Positions 34,620 through 44,363 of a DNA stretch of 64,000 bases are shown piece by piece. Every line of letters starts with the position of its first letter. Position 1 is the first letter of the stretch. The translations under genes and the position numbers were made by a program. The notes beneath the pieces were generated by a model. It did not search any database. It was not told where the DNA came from and worked only from the letters and a program-made list of their open reading frames with translations. Origin of the DNA: Comamonas testosteroni (GTDB lineage: Bacteria > Pseudomonadota > Gammaproteobacteria > Burkholderiales > Burkholderiaceae_C); the NCBI RefSeq assembly GCF_000761245.1, contig NZ_AWOR01000032.1, positions 62,001-126,000 on the forward strand. The letters run 5' to 3'.

Positions 34620-36404
34620 ATGTATCAATACACCGATTTCGACAAAGCGTTCGTCAAGCAACGCGCCGACCAGTTCCGTGACCAGCTCCAACGCTGGCAG
34701 GCAGGCAAGCTCACGGAAGACGACTTCCGCCCGCTGCGCCTGCAAAACGGCTGGTATGTGCAGCGCTATGCCCCCATGCTGCGCGTGGCCGTGCCCTACG
34801 GTGAAATCAACTCGGCCCAGATCCGCGTGCTGGCCAAGGTAGCCCGTGAGTACGACGAGCCCGAGGCCGAGGTCTTCAAACAGGCTCTGGAAGGCCAGGG
34901 CAAGCTGGGCACGACCTATCTGCCCAAGAACTGCGCCCACTTCACCACCCGCACCAATGTGCAGTTCAACTGGATTCCGCTGAGCAAGTCCGCCGACGTG
35001 ATGGATCTGCTGGCATCCGTGAACCTGCACGGCATCCAGACCAGCGGCAACTGCATCCGCAACACAACCACCGATGCGCTGGCCGGTATCGCACCTGACG
35101 AGATCATCGACCCCCGTCCCTACGCAGAAATCCTGCGCCAGTGGACCACGCTGCACCCCGAGTTCGCGTTTCTGCCACGCAAGTTCAAGATCGCCATCAC
35201 CGGCGCCAGCGAGGACCGCGCCGCCACGGGCTGGCATGACGTGGGCCTGCACATGGTCAAGAACGAAGCCGGCGAGATCGGCTTCAAGGTCTTCGTGGGC
35301 GGCGGCATGGGCCGCACGCCCGTGATCGGCACCGTGATCCGCGAGTTCCTGCCCTGGAACCAGATCATGAATTACATCGAGGCCATCGTTCGCGTCTACA
35401 ACGAGCTGGGCCGCCGCGACAACAAGTACAAGGCCCGTATCAAGATTCTGGTCAAGGCCGAAGGCCAGGCCTATATCGATGCCGTGGAAGAGGAGTTCCG
35501 CCAGATCGTCGAAGTGGACGGCGGCCCTCACACCGTGCCCCAGTCCGAGTTCGATCGCGTGGCCGCTATGTTCACCACGCCCGCTCTGCCCGTGGTGGCC
35601 GATGCCGCAGGCGATGAGCAGGCCCTGATTGCCCAGACCGCCAAGGAACCCGCATTTGCACGCTGGATTGCCCGCAACGTCCACGCCCACCGCGTGGCCG
35701 GTCTGCGCGCCGTGACCCTGTCCTTCAAGCGTGTGGGCCAGGCCCCCGGCGATGCACAAAGCGAACAGCTTGACGCACTGGCTCATCTGGTGGACAAGTT
35801 CTCCGCTGGCGAAGCCCGCGTGACACATGACCAGAACGTGATGCTGCCCTGGGTGCAGGTCGGACAGCTGCATGCACTGTGGACCGAGGCCAAGGCCCTG
35901 GGTCTGGCCAGCACCAATGTGGCGCTGCTCACCGACATGATCGCCTGCCCCGGCGGCGATTTCTGCGCGCTGGCCAATGCCCGCAGCCTGCCGATTGCCG
36001 ACGCCATCACGGCCCGCTACCAGGATCTGGACGAGCTGGACGACATCGGCGAGATCGATCTGCACATCAGCGGTTGCATCAACAGCTGCGGCCACCACCA
36101 CAGCGGCCATATCGGCATTCTGGGCGTGGATAAGGACGGCAAGGAGTGGTACCAGGTCACGCTGGGCGGCTCCGACGGCTCGACCCTGTCCGGCCAGGCC
36201 GTGGCCGGCAAGGTCATCGGTCCCTCGTTCAGCGCAGCCGAAGTGCCCGATGTGATCGAAGCCGTGCTCAGCACCTATCGCGACCTGCGCCAGCCCGGCG
36301 AGCACTTCATCGACGCCGTGCGCCGCATCGGCCTGGACCCCTTCAAGGAAGCCGGCAAGGCCGCTCGCCACCCTGCGGAAGCCGAAGAAGAAGCGCTGGC
36401 CTGA
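34620..36404 (+). CDS. cysI: Sulfite reductase, sirohaem/4Fe-4S subunit
   Basis: The haemoprotein that reduces sulfite to sulfide with six electrons. Both duplicated halves are present (about residues 40-300 and 370-570). The sirohaem-[4Fe-4S] cysteines appear as ACPGGDFC and GCINSCGHHHSGHIG. It is the ferredoxin-like (monomeric) type: no CysJ flavoprotein gene is nearby, but a ferredoxin gene lies 4 kb downstream. ATG 34620 (MYQYTDFDKAF) is chosen; the upstream 15 codons from 34575 look non-coding. It heads the run cysI-DUF934-cysH-cysD-cysN. Confidence 0.93.
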   Translation: MYQYTDFDKAFVKQRADQFRDQLQRWQAGKLTEDDFRPLRLQNGWYVQRYAPMLRVAVPYGEINSAQIRVLAKVAREYDEPEAEVFKQALEGQGKLGTTYLPKNCAHFTTRTNVQFNWIPLSKSADVMDLLASVNLHGIQTSGNCIRNTTTDALAGIAPDEIIDPRPYAEILRQWTTLHPEFAFLPRKFKIAITGASEDRAATGWHDVGLHMVKNEAGEIGFKVFVGGGMGRTPVIGTVIREFLPWNQIMNYIEAIVRVYNELGRRDNKYKARIKILVKAEGQAYIDAVEEEFRQIVEVDGGPHTVPQSEFDRVAAMFTTPALPVVADAAGDEQALIAQTAKEPAFARWIARNVHAHRVAGLRAVTLSFKRVGQAPGDAQSEQLDALAHLVDKFSAGEARVTHDQNVMLPWVQVGQLHALWTEAKALGLASTNVALLTDMIACPGGDFCALANARSLPIADAITARYQDLDELDDIGEIDLHISGCINSCGHHHSGHIGILGVDKDGKEWYQVTLGGSDGSTLSGQAVAGKVIGPSFSAAEVPDVIEAVLSTYRDLRQPGEHFIDAVRRIGLDPFKEAGKAARHPAEAEEEALA

Positions 36405-36428
36405 AGCCATAAGAACAAGGATCGAGTC

Positions 36429-36815
36429 ATGAAAATTCTGGCAAGCAACGAATACCAGGCCCCCAGCGAGAGCACAGCCAACGTGCTGGTCTTGGCCAAT
36501 GATGTGAACGCTCTCGAAGCCAATCTCGACGGCATCACGCAGGTGGATCTGTACTTCCCCAACTTCACCGACGGCCGCGCCTTTAGTCAGGCCTATCTGC
36601 TGCGCCGCCGCCTGAAGTTTGAGGGCGACATCCGTGCCACCGGCGATGTGCTGATCGACCAGCTGGTTCAGATGGAGCGCACGGGCTTCAGCAGCGCCGT
36701 GCTGCGCGAAGGCGTGGACGCCACCGATGCCCAGCGTCAGTTCGAGCGCTTTGGCGGTTTCTACCAGGCCGATGCCGTGCACACACAGCCCCATTTCGTA
36801 GAGGTGCAAGCATGA
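36429..36815 (+). CDS. DUF934 protein, sulfite reductase partner
   Basis: A 128-residue DUF934 protein, almost always encoded next to cysI in beta- and gammaproteobacteria and thought to act with sulfite reductase. Typical features are DLYFPNFTDGRAFSQAYLLR and GDIRATGDVLIDQLVQMERTGF, and the end RFGGFYQADAVHTQPHF. No catalytic motif is known. Its ATG follows cysI by 24 bases and its stop overlaps the cysH start by four (ATGA), so the three genes are translationally linked. Confidence 0.9.
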   Translation: MKILASNEYQAPSESTANVLVLANDVNALEANLDGITQVDLYFPNFTDGRAFSQAYLLRRRLKFEGDIRATGDVLIDQLVQMERTGFSSAVLREGVDATDAQRQFERFGGFYQADAVHTQPHFVEVQA

Positions 36816-37459
36816 GCCAGCTCGCCCCCGCAAGCACCCTCGGCCTGGATCTGGCACAAATCAATGCCGAACTGGGCCGTGACGCTCAGGCGCTGGTGAA
36901 CTGGGCCGTGGGCCTGGGTCAGCCCACCATAGTCACCACCAACTTCCGCCCCTTCGAGGCTGTGATCCTGCACATGGTCACGCGCGCCAACCCCGACGTG
37001 CCCGTGGTCTGGATGGACAACGGCTACAACACCGAAGCCACCTATCGGTTTGCCGATGCGGTGACCAAGCAGCTTGGGCTCAACCTCAAGATCTACCTGC
37101 CGCTGCGCTCACGTGCCCACCGCGAGGCCGTGGAAGGCGCCACGCCGGCGCTGGACGATCCGCGCCATGCGGCCTTCACAGAAGAAGTGAAGCTGGAGCC
37201 CTTTGCCCGCGCCCTGCGCGAAACCGCACCCAAGGTCTGGTTCACCGCCCTGCGCGCCACCGACACCGCCGTGCGAGCACAGATGGAGCCCGTTAGCATC
37301 AATCCCGACGGTCTGATCAAGGTTGCGCCGCTGCTGCACTGGTCGTCCAAGGAGCTGTACGAATACTGCGAAAAGCACGGCCTGCCCAACAACTTTGACT
37401 ATGTGGACCCGACCAAGGGTGAAGACAACCGCGAATGCGGCCTGCATATATCTCACTAA
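36812..37459 (+). CDS. cysH: Phosphoadenylyl-/adenylyl-sulfate reductase
   Basis: A 215-residue thiol-dependent (P)APS reductase that yields sulfite for CysI. The nucleotide-binding fold is seen in PTIVTTNFRPFEAVILHMV and VVWMDNGYNTEATYRFAD, and the catalytic Cys in the C-terminal RECGLHISH. The CC...CxxC cysteines that hold a [4Fe-4S] cluster in APS reductases are absent: the site reads FTEEVKLEPFARAL. By that criterion it is of the PAPS type, yet no APS kinase gene is in the window. Short for the family but apparently intact. Confidence 0.88.
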   Translation: MSQLAPASTLGLDLAQINAELGRDAQALVNWAVGLGQPTIVTTNFRPFEAVILHMVTRANPDVPVVWMDNGYNTEATYRFADAVTKQLGLNLKIYLPLRSRAHREAVEGATPALDDPRHAAFTEEVKLEPFARALRETAPKVWFTALRATDTAVRAQMEPVSINPDGLIKVAPLLHWSSKELYEYCEKHGLPNNFDYVDPTKGEDNRECGLHISH

Positions 37460-37553
37460 CCCCCTGAGCCGCTTTGTGGCTTGCCCCTTTCTCGCTGTAT
37501 GCAAGGGGGACGACAGCATTGCGGCGGGGCGGCCCTTGCTCGCTGCCTCTTGT
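37460..37553 (+). repeat. Intergenic repeat, copy 2 of 4
   Basis: Begins at the cysH stop codon. Shares CCCCTGAG, a CCCCTTTCTC / AAGGGGGACGACAGC hairpin and the block GCGGGGCGGCCCTTGCTCGC with the other copies. It separates cysH from cysD within the sulfate genes. Confidence 0.85.
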
Positions 37554-37647
37554 TCAGGTTGCGCCAGCTTTTAGGTCTTGCTTAATAAAAAGATAGCTGC
37601 TAGCCAAATATCCATAAGCGCTACAGCATTATTTGATTGGATAAAAA

Positions 37648-38580
37648 ATGAACGCTCGTGTGGACACTTCCGTGTTGAGCCATCTCAGCAACCGCCACCT
37701 GGATGCACTGGAAGAAGAAACCATTTTCATCCTGCGCGAAGTGGCCGCCACCTTTGAACGCCCCACCCTGCTGTTTTCGGGCGGCAAGGATTCGCTGGTC
37801 ATGCTGCGCTGCGCCGAAAAGGCCTTTGGCGCGGGCCGCATTCCCTATCCCTTGCTGATGATCGACACCGGCCACAACTTCCCCGAAGTGACCGATTTCC
37901 GCGACCAGCGAGCCAAGGAACTGGGCGCCGAGCTGATCGTGCGCAGCGTGGAAGACTCCATGGCGCGCGGCACCGTGCGTCTGGCACACCCTGGCGAATC
38001 GCGCAATGTGCATCAGTCGGTGACGCTGCTGGAGGCGATTGACGAGTTCCGCTTCGACGCCCTGATCGGCGGCGCGCGCCGCGACGAGGAAAAGGCCCGC
38101 GCCAAGGAACGCATCTTCAGCCACCGCGACAGCTTCGGCCAGTGGCAGCCCAAGGCTCAGCGCCCCGAACTGTGGACGCTGTTCAACACCCGCATTGCAC
38201 AGGGCGAGCATTTCCGCGTCTTCCCCATCAGCAACTGGACCGAGCTGGACGTGTGGCAGTACATCGCCCGTGAAAACATCGCCCTGCCATCGATCTACTA
38301 CACCCACAAGCGCGATGTGGTGGAACGCAAGGGCCTGCTGGTGCCCGTGACCGAACTGACCCCGCCGCGTGACGGCGAGGAAGTCGTGCAGCGCGATGTG
38401 CGTTTCCGTACCGTGGGCGACATCACCTGCACCTGCCCCGTGGAAAGCACGGCAGCAACGGCCGAAGACATCGTGATCGAAACCCTGGCCGCCGAGGTCA
38501 GCGAACGTGGCGCGACGCGCATGGACGACAAGACCAGCGAAGCATCCATGGAAAAGCGCAAAAAAGACGGTTACTTCTAA
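37648..38580 (+). CDS. cysD: Sulfate adenylyltransferase subunit 2
   Basis: The catalytic subunit of ATP sulfurylase, which with CysN makes adenylyl sulfate from ATP and sulfate. The PP-loop for AMP transfer is LLFSGGKDSLVMLRCAEKAF (residues about 32-51). Other family blocks are LLMIDTGHNFPEVTDFRD, IGGARRDEEKARAKERIFS and FPISNWTELDVWQYI. At 310 residues it is full length. It sits 188 bases after cysH, across an intergenic repeat, and precedes cysN across another copy. Confidence 0.96.
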   Translation: MNARVDTSVLSHLSNRHLDALEEETIFILREVAATFERPTLLFSGGKDSLVMLRCAEKAFGAGRIPYPLLMIDTGHNFPEVTDFRDQRAKELGAELIVRSVEDSMARGTVRLAHPGESRNVHQSVTLLEAIDEFRFDALIGGARRDEEKARAKERIFSHRDSFGQWQPKAQRPELWTLFNTRIAQGEHFRVFPISNWTELDVWQYIARENIALPSIYYTHKRDVVERKGLLVPVTELTPPRDGEEVVQRDVRFRTVGDITCTCPVESTAATAEDIVIETLAAEVSERGATRMDDKTSEASMEKRKKDGYF

Positions 38581-38583
38581 GGC

Positions 38584-38680
38584 ATCCCCTGAGGCGCTAC
38601 GCGCCTTCCCCTTCTCTGGAGCTTCGCTCCGGAAGGGGACGACACCCTCGGTGCGCGGCGGCGCTTCCTCGGTGTCTCTG
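38584..38680 (+). repeat. Intergenic repeat, copy 3 of 4
   Basis: Begins 3 bases after the cysD stop. Carries CCCCTGAGGCGCTACGCGCC, a TTCCCCTTCT...GGAAGGGGAC hairpin with an inner GGAGCTTCGCTCC stem-loop, and a diverged 3' block. It separates cysD and cysN. Confidence 0.85.
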
Positions 38681-38713
38681 AGTTGGGACATGGCGGTTTT
38701 TAGAAAGAATTCG

Positions 38714-40087
38714 ATGACTGAAACTATTAATTCCGTAGCTGCTAGCGCAAACCAATCAAGCGCTTCAGGCCAATTTGATGCACATAACAGCAGCGCGCTG
38801 CGCTTTATCACCTGCGGCTCGGTCGATGACGGCAAGAGCACGCTGATCGGTCGCCTGCTGGTGGACACCCGCGCCGTACTGCAGGATCAGCTGGCCGGCG
38901 TCACCAAGTCCGGCGAGACGGATCTGGCCCTGCTGACCGACGGCCTGGCCGCCGAGCGCGAGCAAGGCATCACGATCGATGTAGCCTACCGCTACTTCGC
39001 CACCGAGTCGCGCAAGTTCATCATCGGCGACGCTCCCGGTCACGAGCAGTACACACGCAATATGGTGACGGCCGCATCGAGCGCCGATGCCGCCGTGGTG
39101 CTGGTCGATGCCACCAAGCTGGACTGGAAGAATGCCGATCTGGAGCTGCTGCCCCAGACCCGCCGCCACAGCCTGCTGGCCCATCTGCTGCGCGTGAATT
39201 CGCTGGTGTTTGCCGTCAACAAGCTCGACGCCGTTCAGGACCCGGCCCTGGCCTTTGCCCATATCAGCGCGGCGCTGCAGAAGTTCACTGCCTCCGCAGA
39301 CATCAAGATCACGGCCACCGTGCCTGTGTCCGCGCTCAAGGGCTACAACGTGGTCAACAGCACTGACGGCTGGGCCGGCTACCACGGCCCCAGCCTGCTG
39401 CAACTGCTGGAACAACTGCCCAACACGCCCACCGACAGCGATCTGGCACTGGCCTTCCCCGTGCAGTGGGTGGAGAAGTTCTCTTCTTCGTCCGACACCA
39501 GCCAGGGCCGCCGCGTTTTCTGGGGCCGTGTCGCCACGGGCGTTGCCCGGGTTGGTGCCCAGGTGCAGATTCTGCCCAGCGGCCAAGTCGCGACCGTGGC
39601 CCAGGTCATAGACCATGCCCGCGCGTCCAAGGAAGTGGCTGCCGGCCTGTCCGCAGGCATCACGCTGGACCGCGAGGTCGATGTCTCGCGCGGCGACTGG
39701 ATCATTGCCGCCCCCGTGCAAGCCGAAGTTGCCGAGGATGACTTTGATGCCCCTGCTGCCGCAAGCCCCTGGCCCAGCAGCCGCGAGATCACCGTCACCG
39801 TGGCCTGGGTGGACACCGAACCCCTGGTGCCCGGCCGCGTTTACTGGGCGCTGCATGGCCATCGCTGGGTCAAGGCCAAGGCGCGCCGCTTGGTGCACCG
39901 CCTCAATATCAATACACTGGACAAGGAAGACGCCCAGCAGCTCGAGGCCAATGCCATCGGCCAGGTGGAGCTGGTGCTGCAGGAAGCCATTCCTGCCGCC
40001 CCCTTCACCCAAGCCCGCCAGCTGGGCTCGCTGATTCTGGTGGACACTGCCAGCAATGCAACAGCCGGTGCCGCACTGGTGAACTGA
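38714..40087 (+). CDS. cysN: Sulfate adenylyltransferase subunit 1 (GTPase)
   Basis: The regulatory GTPase of ATP sulfurylase, related to EF-Tu. GTP-binding motifs are GSVDDGKST (G1), GDAPGHEQY (G3) and NKLD (G4); the beta-barrel domains 2 and 3 follow. At 457 residues it is a plain CysN with no fused CysC kinase domain. The N-terminal ~25 residues before [11 protein letters not shown] are Ser/Asn-rich and coincide with a small repeat-like sequence (GTAGCTGCTAGCGC). ATG 38714 has only a weak AGAAAG site. Confidence 0.93.
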   Translation: MTETINSVAASANQSSASGQFDAHNSSALRFITCGSVDDGKSTLIGRLLVDTRAVLQDQLAGVTKSGETDLALLTDGLAAEREQGITIDVAYRYFATESRKFIIGDAPGHEQYTRNMVTAASSADAAVVLVDATKLDWKNADLELLPQTRRHSLLAHLLRVNSLVFAVNKLDAVQDPALAFAHISAALQKFTASADIKITATVPVSALKGYNVVNSTDGWAGYHGPSLLQLLEQLPNTPTDSDLALAFPVQWVEKFSSSSDTSQGRRVFWGRVATGVARVGAQVQILPSGQVATVAQVIDHARASKEVAAGLSAGITLDREVDVSRGDWIIAAPVQAEVAEDDFDAPAAASPWPSSREITVTVAWVDTEPLVPGRVYWALHGHRWVKAKARRLVHRLNINTLDKEDAQQLEANAIGQVELVLQEAIPAAPFTQARQLGSLILVDTASNATAGAALVN

Positions 40088-40232
40088 AGCCAATGAAGAC
40101 AAGGCCGCAACCGCGATCTGGCCGCCAAACCAGACCTCCATACGGCCTTATCCAGCCAGGCACTGGCGCTGCGCGGGAAAAAACCTAAAATCACGGGGTT
40201 TTACCAATCCCCACCCAAGAAGAAGATTCTCA

Positions 40233-40562
40233 ATGACTCACGTCGTTACCGAAAACTGCATCAAGTGCAAGTACACCGATTGCGTGGACGTTTGCCCCGT
40301 GGACTGCTTCCGTGAAGGCCCCAACTTTCTGGTGATCGATCCCGATGAATGCATTGACTGCGCCGTCTGCATTCCCGAGTGCCCGGCCAATGCCATCTTT
40401 GCCGAAGAAGATGTGCCTGCCGATCAGCTGGCCTTCATCAAGCTGAACGTGGATCTGTCCCAACTCAAGAGCTGGAAGAGCATCACCAAGCGCAAGGCTT
40501 CGCTGCCCGACGCCGACGAGTGGAATGGCAAGCCGAACAAAGTGGATTTGCTGGAGCGCTAA
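40233..40562 (+). CDS. fdxA: Seven-iron ferredoxin FdxA
   Basis: A 109-residue 7Fe ([3Fe-4S][4Fe-4S]) ferredoxin: the N-terminal cluster pattern [17 protein letters not shown] and the second [12 protein letters not shown], followed by the long C-terminal tail usual for the Azotobacter FdI-like type. It is a soluble low-potential electron carrier. The ferredoxin reductase-like gene begins 36 bases after it, so the pair is probably one unit. It could supply electrons to the ferredoxin-type sulfite reductase encoded upstream; that link is inferred from position. Confidence 0.95.
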   Translation: MTHVVTENCIKCKYTDCVDVCPVDCFREGPNFLVIDPDECIDCAVCIPECPANAIFAEEDVPADQLAFIKLNVDLSQLKSWKSITKRKASLPDADEWNGKPNKVDLLER

Positions 40563-40598
40563 GCCAGTCTGGGCGCGGACTGCGCTACGCTTGCCTGC

Positions 40599-41666
40599 AT
40601 GAGCCTGTCCAACGCAACGACCAACGCTTCCCTCTCACTACAACCCGCCGTGGAAACCGACGCCATCATCATTGGCGCAGGTCCGGCGGGTTTGTTTCAG
40701 GCCTTCCAGCTTGGCCTGCAGGGCATTCAAGCCCATTTGATCGATGCCCTGCCCCATGTGGGCGGCCAGTGCAGCCAGCTCTACGCGCACAAGCCCATCT
40801 ACGATATTCCCGGCATTCCCGTCTGCACGGGCCTGGAGCTGGTGCAACTGCTGGAAAAGCAGATCGCGCCCATGCAGGTGATCCCCCATCTGTCCCAGCA
40901 AGTACAGACTCTGCAAGCCCTTGACGACGGACGCTGGCAGGTCGGCACCACGGCAGGAGCGCTGTTCAACACCCGTACCGTCTTCATCGCCGCAGGCGTC
41001 GGCGCGTTCGTGCCCAAGGCCCTCAAAGCACCGGGTGTGGATGAACTCGGCACGGGCCAGTTGCACTATCACCCGCAGCAGCTGGATATGGCCGCAGGCC
41101 GCAAGGTGCTGGTCTATGGCGGCGATGAGGAAGCCGTAGCAGCTGCCATTGCCTGCAGTTCAAGCGCGGCCAGAACCGTTCTCATGCATCGCCGTGACAG
41201 TTTCAATGCCGAGCCTGCGCAACTGACCCAGCTGCAGCAACTGCGCGAATCTGGCACCGTCGAGGTGCTGATCGGCCAGATCACCGAAGTGCGGCACGGC
41301 GACCGCCGACTACAGGCCGTGCAATGGATGGACGGTGAAGGCGAGGAACATATGCTGCCCGTCGAGCAATTGCTGGTTTATCAGGGCATCTCGCCCAAGC
41401 TGGGTCCTTTGACGGACTGGGGCCTGGCACTGGAGCGCAAGCAACTGGCGGTGGATCCGGCAACGCTTGCCACCAGCGCACCGGGGATTTATGCCATTGG
41501 CGACATCGTCAGCTACAGCGGCAAGAAACGGCTGATCCTCTGCGCCTTCCACGAAGCCACCATGGCCGCGTTTGCAGCCGCCGAATACCTACAAGGCAGC
41601 AAGCCTTTGCTGGAATACACGACGACCAGCGCGCGCCTGCATGCCATCTTGGGCGTGTCTCACTGA
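40599..41666 (+). CDS. Ferredoxin-NADP reductase, thioredoxin-reductase-like
   Basis: A 355-residue flavoprotein of the type 2 ferredoxin-NAD(P)+ reductase family, which transfers electrons between NADPH and ferredoxin. The FAD motif is [20 protein letters not shown], followed by [20 protein letters not shown], a block typical of this group. An NADP-binding half sits at residues about 165-285 and the ending is [20 protein letters not shown]. It lacks the CxxC pair of true thioredoxin reductases. It follows fdxA by 36 bases and probably serves that ferredoxin. Confidence 0.9.
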   Translation: MSLSNATTNASLSLQPAVETDAIIIGAGPAGLFQAFQLGLQGIQAHLIDALPHVGGQCSQLYAHKPIYDIPGIPVCTGLELVQLLEKQIAPMQVIPHLSQQVQTLQALDDGRWQVGTTAGALFNTRTVFIAAGVGAFVPKALKAPGVDELGTGQLHYHPQQLDMAAGRKVLVYGGDEEAVAAAIACSSSAARTVLMHRRDSFNAEPAQLTQLQQLRESGTVEVLIGQITEVRHGDRRLQAVQWMDGEGEEHMLPVEQLLVYQGISPKLGPLTDWGLALERKQLAVDPATLATSAPGIYAIGDIVSYSGKKRLILCAFHEATMAAFAAAEYLQGSKPLLEYTTTSARLHAILGVSH

Positions 41667-41723
41667 AGGGCCGCCGGTGTCCTGCCTCGGGCTCCTTGAG
41701 GTCAGCAGCTTTTGAGCCCGGCA

Positions 41724-41754
41724 TAAAAAAACCGCTATCCCTCGGGATAGCGGT
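41724..41754 (-). terminator. Rho-independent terminator of the purine permease gene
   Basis: A perfect 11-base stem (ACCGCTATCCC / GGGATAGCGGT) with a 2-base apex and seven T on the minus strand. It lies between convergent genes. Confidence 0.88.
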
Positions 41755-41802
41755 GTAAATCACGACGGGGTCAGACCCCACCGCGCGCACTTTGATCTCG
41801 GC

Positions 41803-43293
41803 TCAATGGCCATGTGCAGGCTTGACCGGGATGATGGGCACTTCCTTGCCTTCCTTGTCGTAGACCTTGCCACCTTCGACGCGGTCGCCATCGGCCAGGG
41901 CTTCCAGCACATGCTGGCTCAGGGCGCGGCCATAACCTGCTTCAAAGACGGAAGGCTGATCGGAATTGCCTTGCTTGAAGTGGTTGTAGAGCAGGTTCAG
42001 GGTCACGGCAACCAGGGCCGTTGCGCTGATGCCCGAGTGAAAGATCGTGGCAAACCATGCAGGGAATTGGTCATAGAACTTGGGAGCCACCACCGGCAGC
42101 AGACCCGCGCTCACCGAGGTGGCAACAATGATCAGATTCATATTGTTGTTGTACTCCACCTTGGCCAGGGTACGGATGCCGCTGGCAGCCACGGTACCGA
42201 ACAGCACCAGGCCGGCACCGCCCAGCACGGAGGGAGGCACGCAGGCCACGATGCGGCCCATCACCGGCAGCACGCCAAACACGATCAGGATCAGGCCGGA
42301 GAAAGCCACCACGAAGCGGCTCTTGATGCCGGTCACGGCCACCAGACCCACGTTCTGTGCAAAAGCGCTTTGCGTGAAGCCACCGAAGATGGGAGCCACG
42401 ATGCTGGAGAGCATGTCAGCGCGCAGACCATCACCCAGACGGCGACCGTCCACGGGGCTGTCCACGATTTCGCCCACGGCCAGCACGTCGGCCGAGGTCT
42501 CCACCAGGATCACCAGAATCACGATGAACATGGAGATGGTGGCCGCCATGTCGAAAGTGGGCCAGCCGAAGTGCAAAGGTGTGGGCACCGCAAAAATGGG
42601 GCCGTTGAACACCTGCGAGAAATCGGCCTTGCCGATGAAGACGGCCGTGATGGTGCCCACCACGATCGCCACCAGAATAGACAGGCGCGACAGCATGGCA
42701 TTGCCCAGCTTGCTGAACAGCAGCACCATGAACAGCGACAGACCGGCCAGACCGATATTGCCCATGCTGCCGTAATCAGCAGACTTGGCATTGCCGCCCA
42801 TGGCCCAATGCGCAGCCACTGGCATCAGCGACATGCCGATCACCGTGATCACGCAGCCATTGACCAACGGCGGGAAAAATTTGGTGATGCGCGAAAAAAC
42901 CGGCGCAATGATCAGACCCAGTACCGAGGCGTACATGACAGCCCCCAGCACGCCCTGCATGCCACCACCGGTGTGCAGGATGCTGACCATGGTGGCCACG
43001 CCTGCGAACGAAACGCCTTGAACCAGAGGCAGACGGCAGCCGAAGAAAGGGATGCCCAGCGTCTGCAGCAAGGTTGCCACACCACCCATGAACAGGCAGG
43101 CGGTCACCAGCAGACCGGCATCAGCAGCGGACATACCAGCCGCTTCAGCCACGATCAGAGGCACCGCCACGATACCGCCGTACATGGTCAACACATGTTG
43201 CAAGCCATACATGAGGTTGGCGGTGACGCCAAGATTCTCATCTTCGGGGCGCTTGACGGCCGCATCCCTGGATGCTCCGGTCTGATCGTTCAT
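41803..43293 (-). CDS. NCS2-family purine (xanthine/uric acid) permease
   Basis: A 496-residue nucleobase:cation symporter-2 with about 12-14 membrane helices. Family motifs are the QH motif in YGLQHVLTMYGGIVAVPL, the helix-8 block ETSADVLAVGEIVD and the signature QNVGLVAVTGIKSR. The xanthine/uric acid branch is favoured over uracil permeases by length and by that signature, but the substrate is not certain. TTTAGGAG precedes the ATG at 43293. The long upstream region has a palindrome that may bind a regulator. Confidence 0.93.
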   Translation of the reverse strand: MNDQTGASRDAAVKRPEDENLGVTANLMYGLQHVLTMYGGIVAVPLIVAEAAGMSAADAGLLVTACLFMGGVATLLQTLGIPFFGCRLPLVQGVSFAGVATMVSILHTGGGMQGVLGAVMYASVLGLIIAPVFSRITKFFPPLVNGCVITVIGMSLMPVAAHWAMGGNAKSADYGSMGNIGLAGLSLFMVLLFSKLGNAMLSRLSILVAIVVGTITAVFIGKADFSQVFNGPIFAVPTPLHFGWPTFDMAATISMFIVILVILVETSADVLAVGEIVDSPVDGRRLGDGLRADMLSSIVAPIFGGFTQSAFAQNVGLVAVTGIKSRFVVAFSGLILIVFGVLPVMGRIVACVPPSVLGGAGLVLFGTVAASGIRTLAKVEYNNNMNLIIVATSVSAGLLPVVAPKFYDQFPAWFATIFHSGISATALVAVTLNLLYNHFKQGNSDQPSVFEAGYGRALSQHVLEALADGDRVEGGKVYDKEGKEVPIIPVKPAHGH

Positions 43294-43735
43294 TTTTGTC
43301 TCCTAAATTACCTACTCACCAAGGCTCTAGAGGCCTTTCGCTCTGTCCGGTCGACTTGCAGCAACTCTTTCGGCAGCGATCTTTTCCGATCGCCCCAGCG
43401 AGGCCTTGCGCTGCAGCCAGTCGCTCTTCTGCGAGAGCGATCCGACCTATGGAAAAGAGCAAACCACTCTTTCATTCACCCAAGTCAGTCTTTCAATCTC
43501 CTTTGATTGCATGACATCCGCCGGACGGACTATTCCATTACGCAATCAAAGCCATACCCAGAAGGGCATGAGTCGAGACTGTACGTTGCCAGGAGACCAA
43601 AATTGTCTACAGTTTTGTATACAAAGTGCTGACCAGAACCTTTCCAAAGCAAAAAGGCACGCTCATTGGCTGAGATCGGGCACTGGAAATTGACACAGAT
43701 CACGCCCATCGATGCTTCCATGCCCTCTATAAAGA
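43294..43735. other. Long leader of the purine permease gene
   Basis: About 440 bases holding no gene I can support. The one notable feature is the palindrome at 43614-43625. Confidence 0.4.
43614..43625. promoter_or_regulatory. Palindromic operator candidate
   Basis: A perfect 12-base palindrome TTTGTATACAAA about 320 bases upstream of the permease start. TGTATACA-type cores are used by GntR/FadR-family repressors, so it may be an operator for a purine-responsive regulator. No such regulator gene is in the window. Confidence 0.35.
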
Positions 43736-43741
43736 ACAAAA

Positions 43742-43777
43742 GGATGCAAGACACATTCCCAGTTGTGTCTTGCATCC
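43742..43777 (-). terminator. Rho-independent terminator of def
   Basis: A perfect 14-base stem (GGATGCAAGACACA / TGTGTCTTGCATCC) with an 8-base loop, followed on the minus strand by TTTTGTTCTTT. It lies 47 bases after the def stop codon. Confidence 0.85.
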
Positions 43778-43823
43778 AGTAGAGAAGAGAAAAGAGAAAT
43801 CTGGAGCGCTTGTCAGTGGCCGA

Positions 43824-44363
43824 TCAGTCTTCCTCGGCCTGAGCGATGCCGGGAAACAGCACATCTGTAAAGCCGAAACGACTGAAATCGCGCACCCTCA
43901 TCGGATAGAGCTTGCCCCAGAGGTGGTCGCACTCATGCTGCACCACGCGCGCGTGAAAGCCCTCGACCGTGCGGTCGATCGGGTCGCCGTAGATATCAAA
44001 GCCGGTGTAGCGCACCTTGCTCCAGCGTGGCACCATGGCTCGCAGACCGGGAACAGACAGGCAACCTTCCCAATCCAGCTGCTCCTCTTCACCGATGGGT
44101 GTGATGACCGGATTGATCAGCACGGTACGGGGCACTATGGGGGCATCCGGATAACGAGGGTTGGGCTCACCCGAGCCAAACACCACCATCTGCAAATCCT
44201 CGCCGATCTGCGGCGCCGCCAGGCCGGCACCGTTGGCAGCATGCATGGTGTCCAGCAAATCCTTGAGAAGCAGATGCAGTGCATCCGTATCAAATTCAGT
44301 CACCGGCTTGGCAAGCTTCAGCAGACGGGGATCACCCATCTTCAAAATGGTACGTACAGTCAT
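43824..44363 (-). CDS. def: Peptide deformylase
   Basis: A 179-residue metallohydrolase that removes the formyl group from the N-terminal methionine of new proteins. All three signature motifs are present: [18 protein letters not shown] with the metal-binding Cys, and HECDH with the two metal-binding His and the catalytic Glu. The spacing is that of a standard bacterial type I enzyme. It stands apart from fmt, its usual partner elsewhere, so it may be a second copy. It is transcribed away from the tRNA array. Confidence 0.95.
   Translation of the reverse strand: MTVRTILKMGDPRLLKLAKPVTEFDTDALHLLLKDLLDTMHAANGAGLAAPQIGEDLQMVVFGSGEPNPRYPDAPIVPRTVLINPVITPIGEEEQLDWEGCLSVPGLRAMVPRWSKVRYTGFDIYGDPIDRTVEGFHARVVQHECDHLWGKLYPMRVRDFSRFGFTDVLFPGIAQAEED

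Noticed and set aside
34491-36857. 788-codon minus-strand frame opposite cysI
   Set aside because: A shadow of cysI; the plus strand encodes an unmistakable sulfite reductase.
41806-43506. 566-codon plus-strand frame opposite the purine permease
   Set aside because: Very His/Gln-rich shadow translation; the minus strand encodes a typical NCS2 permease.
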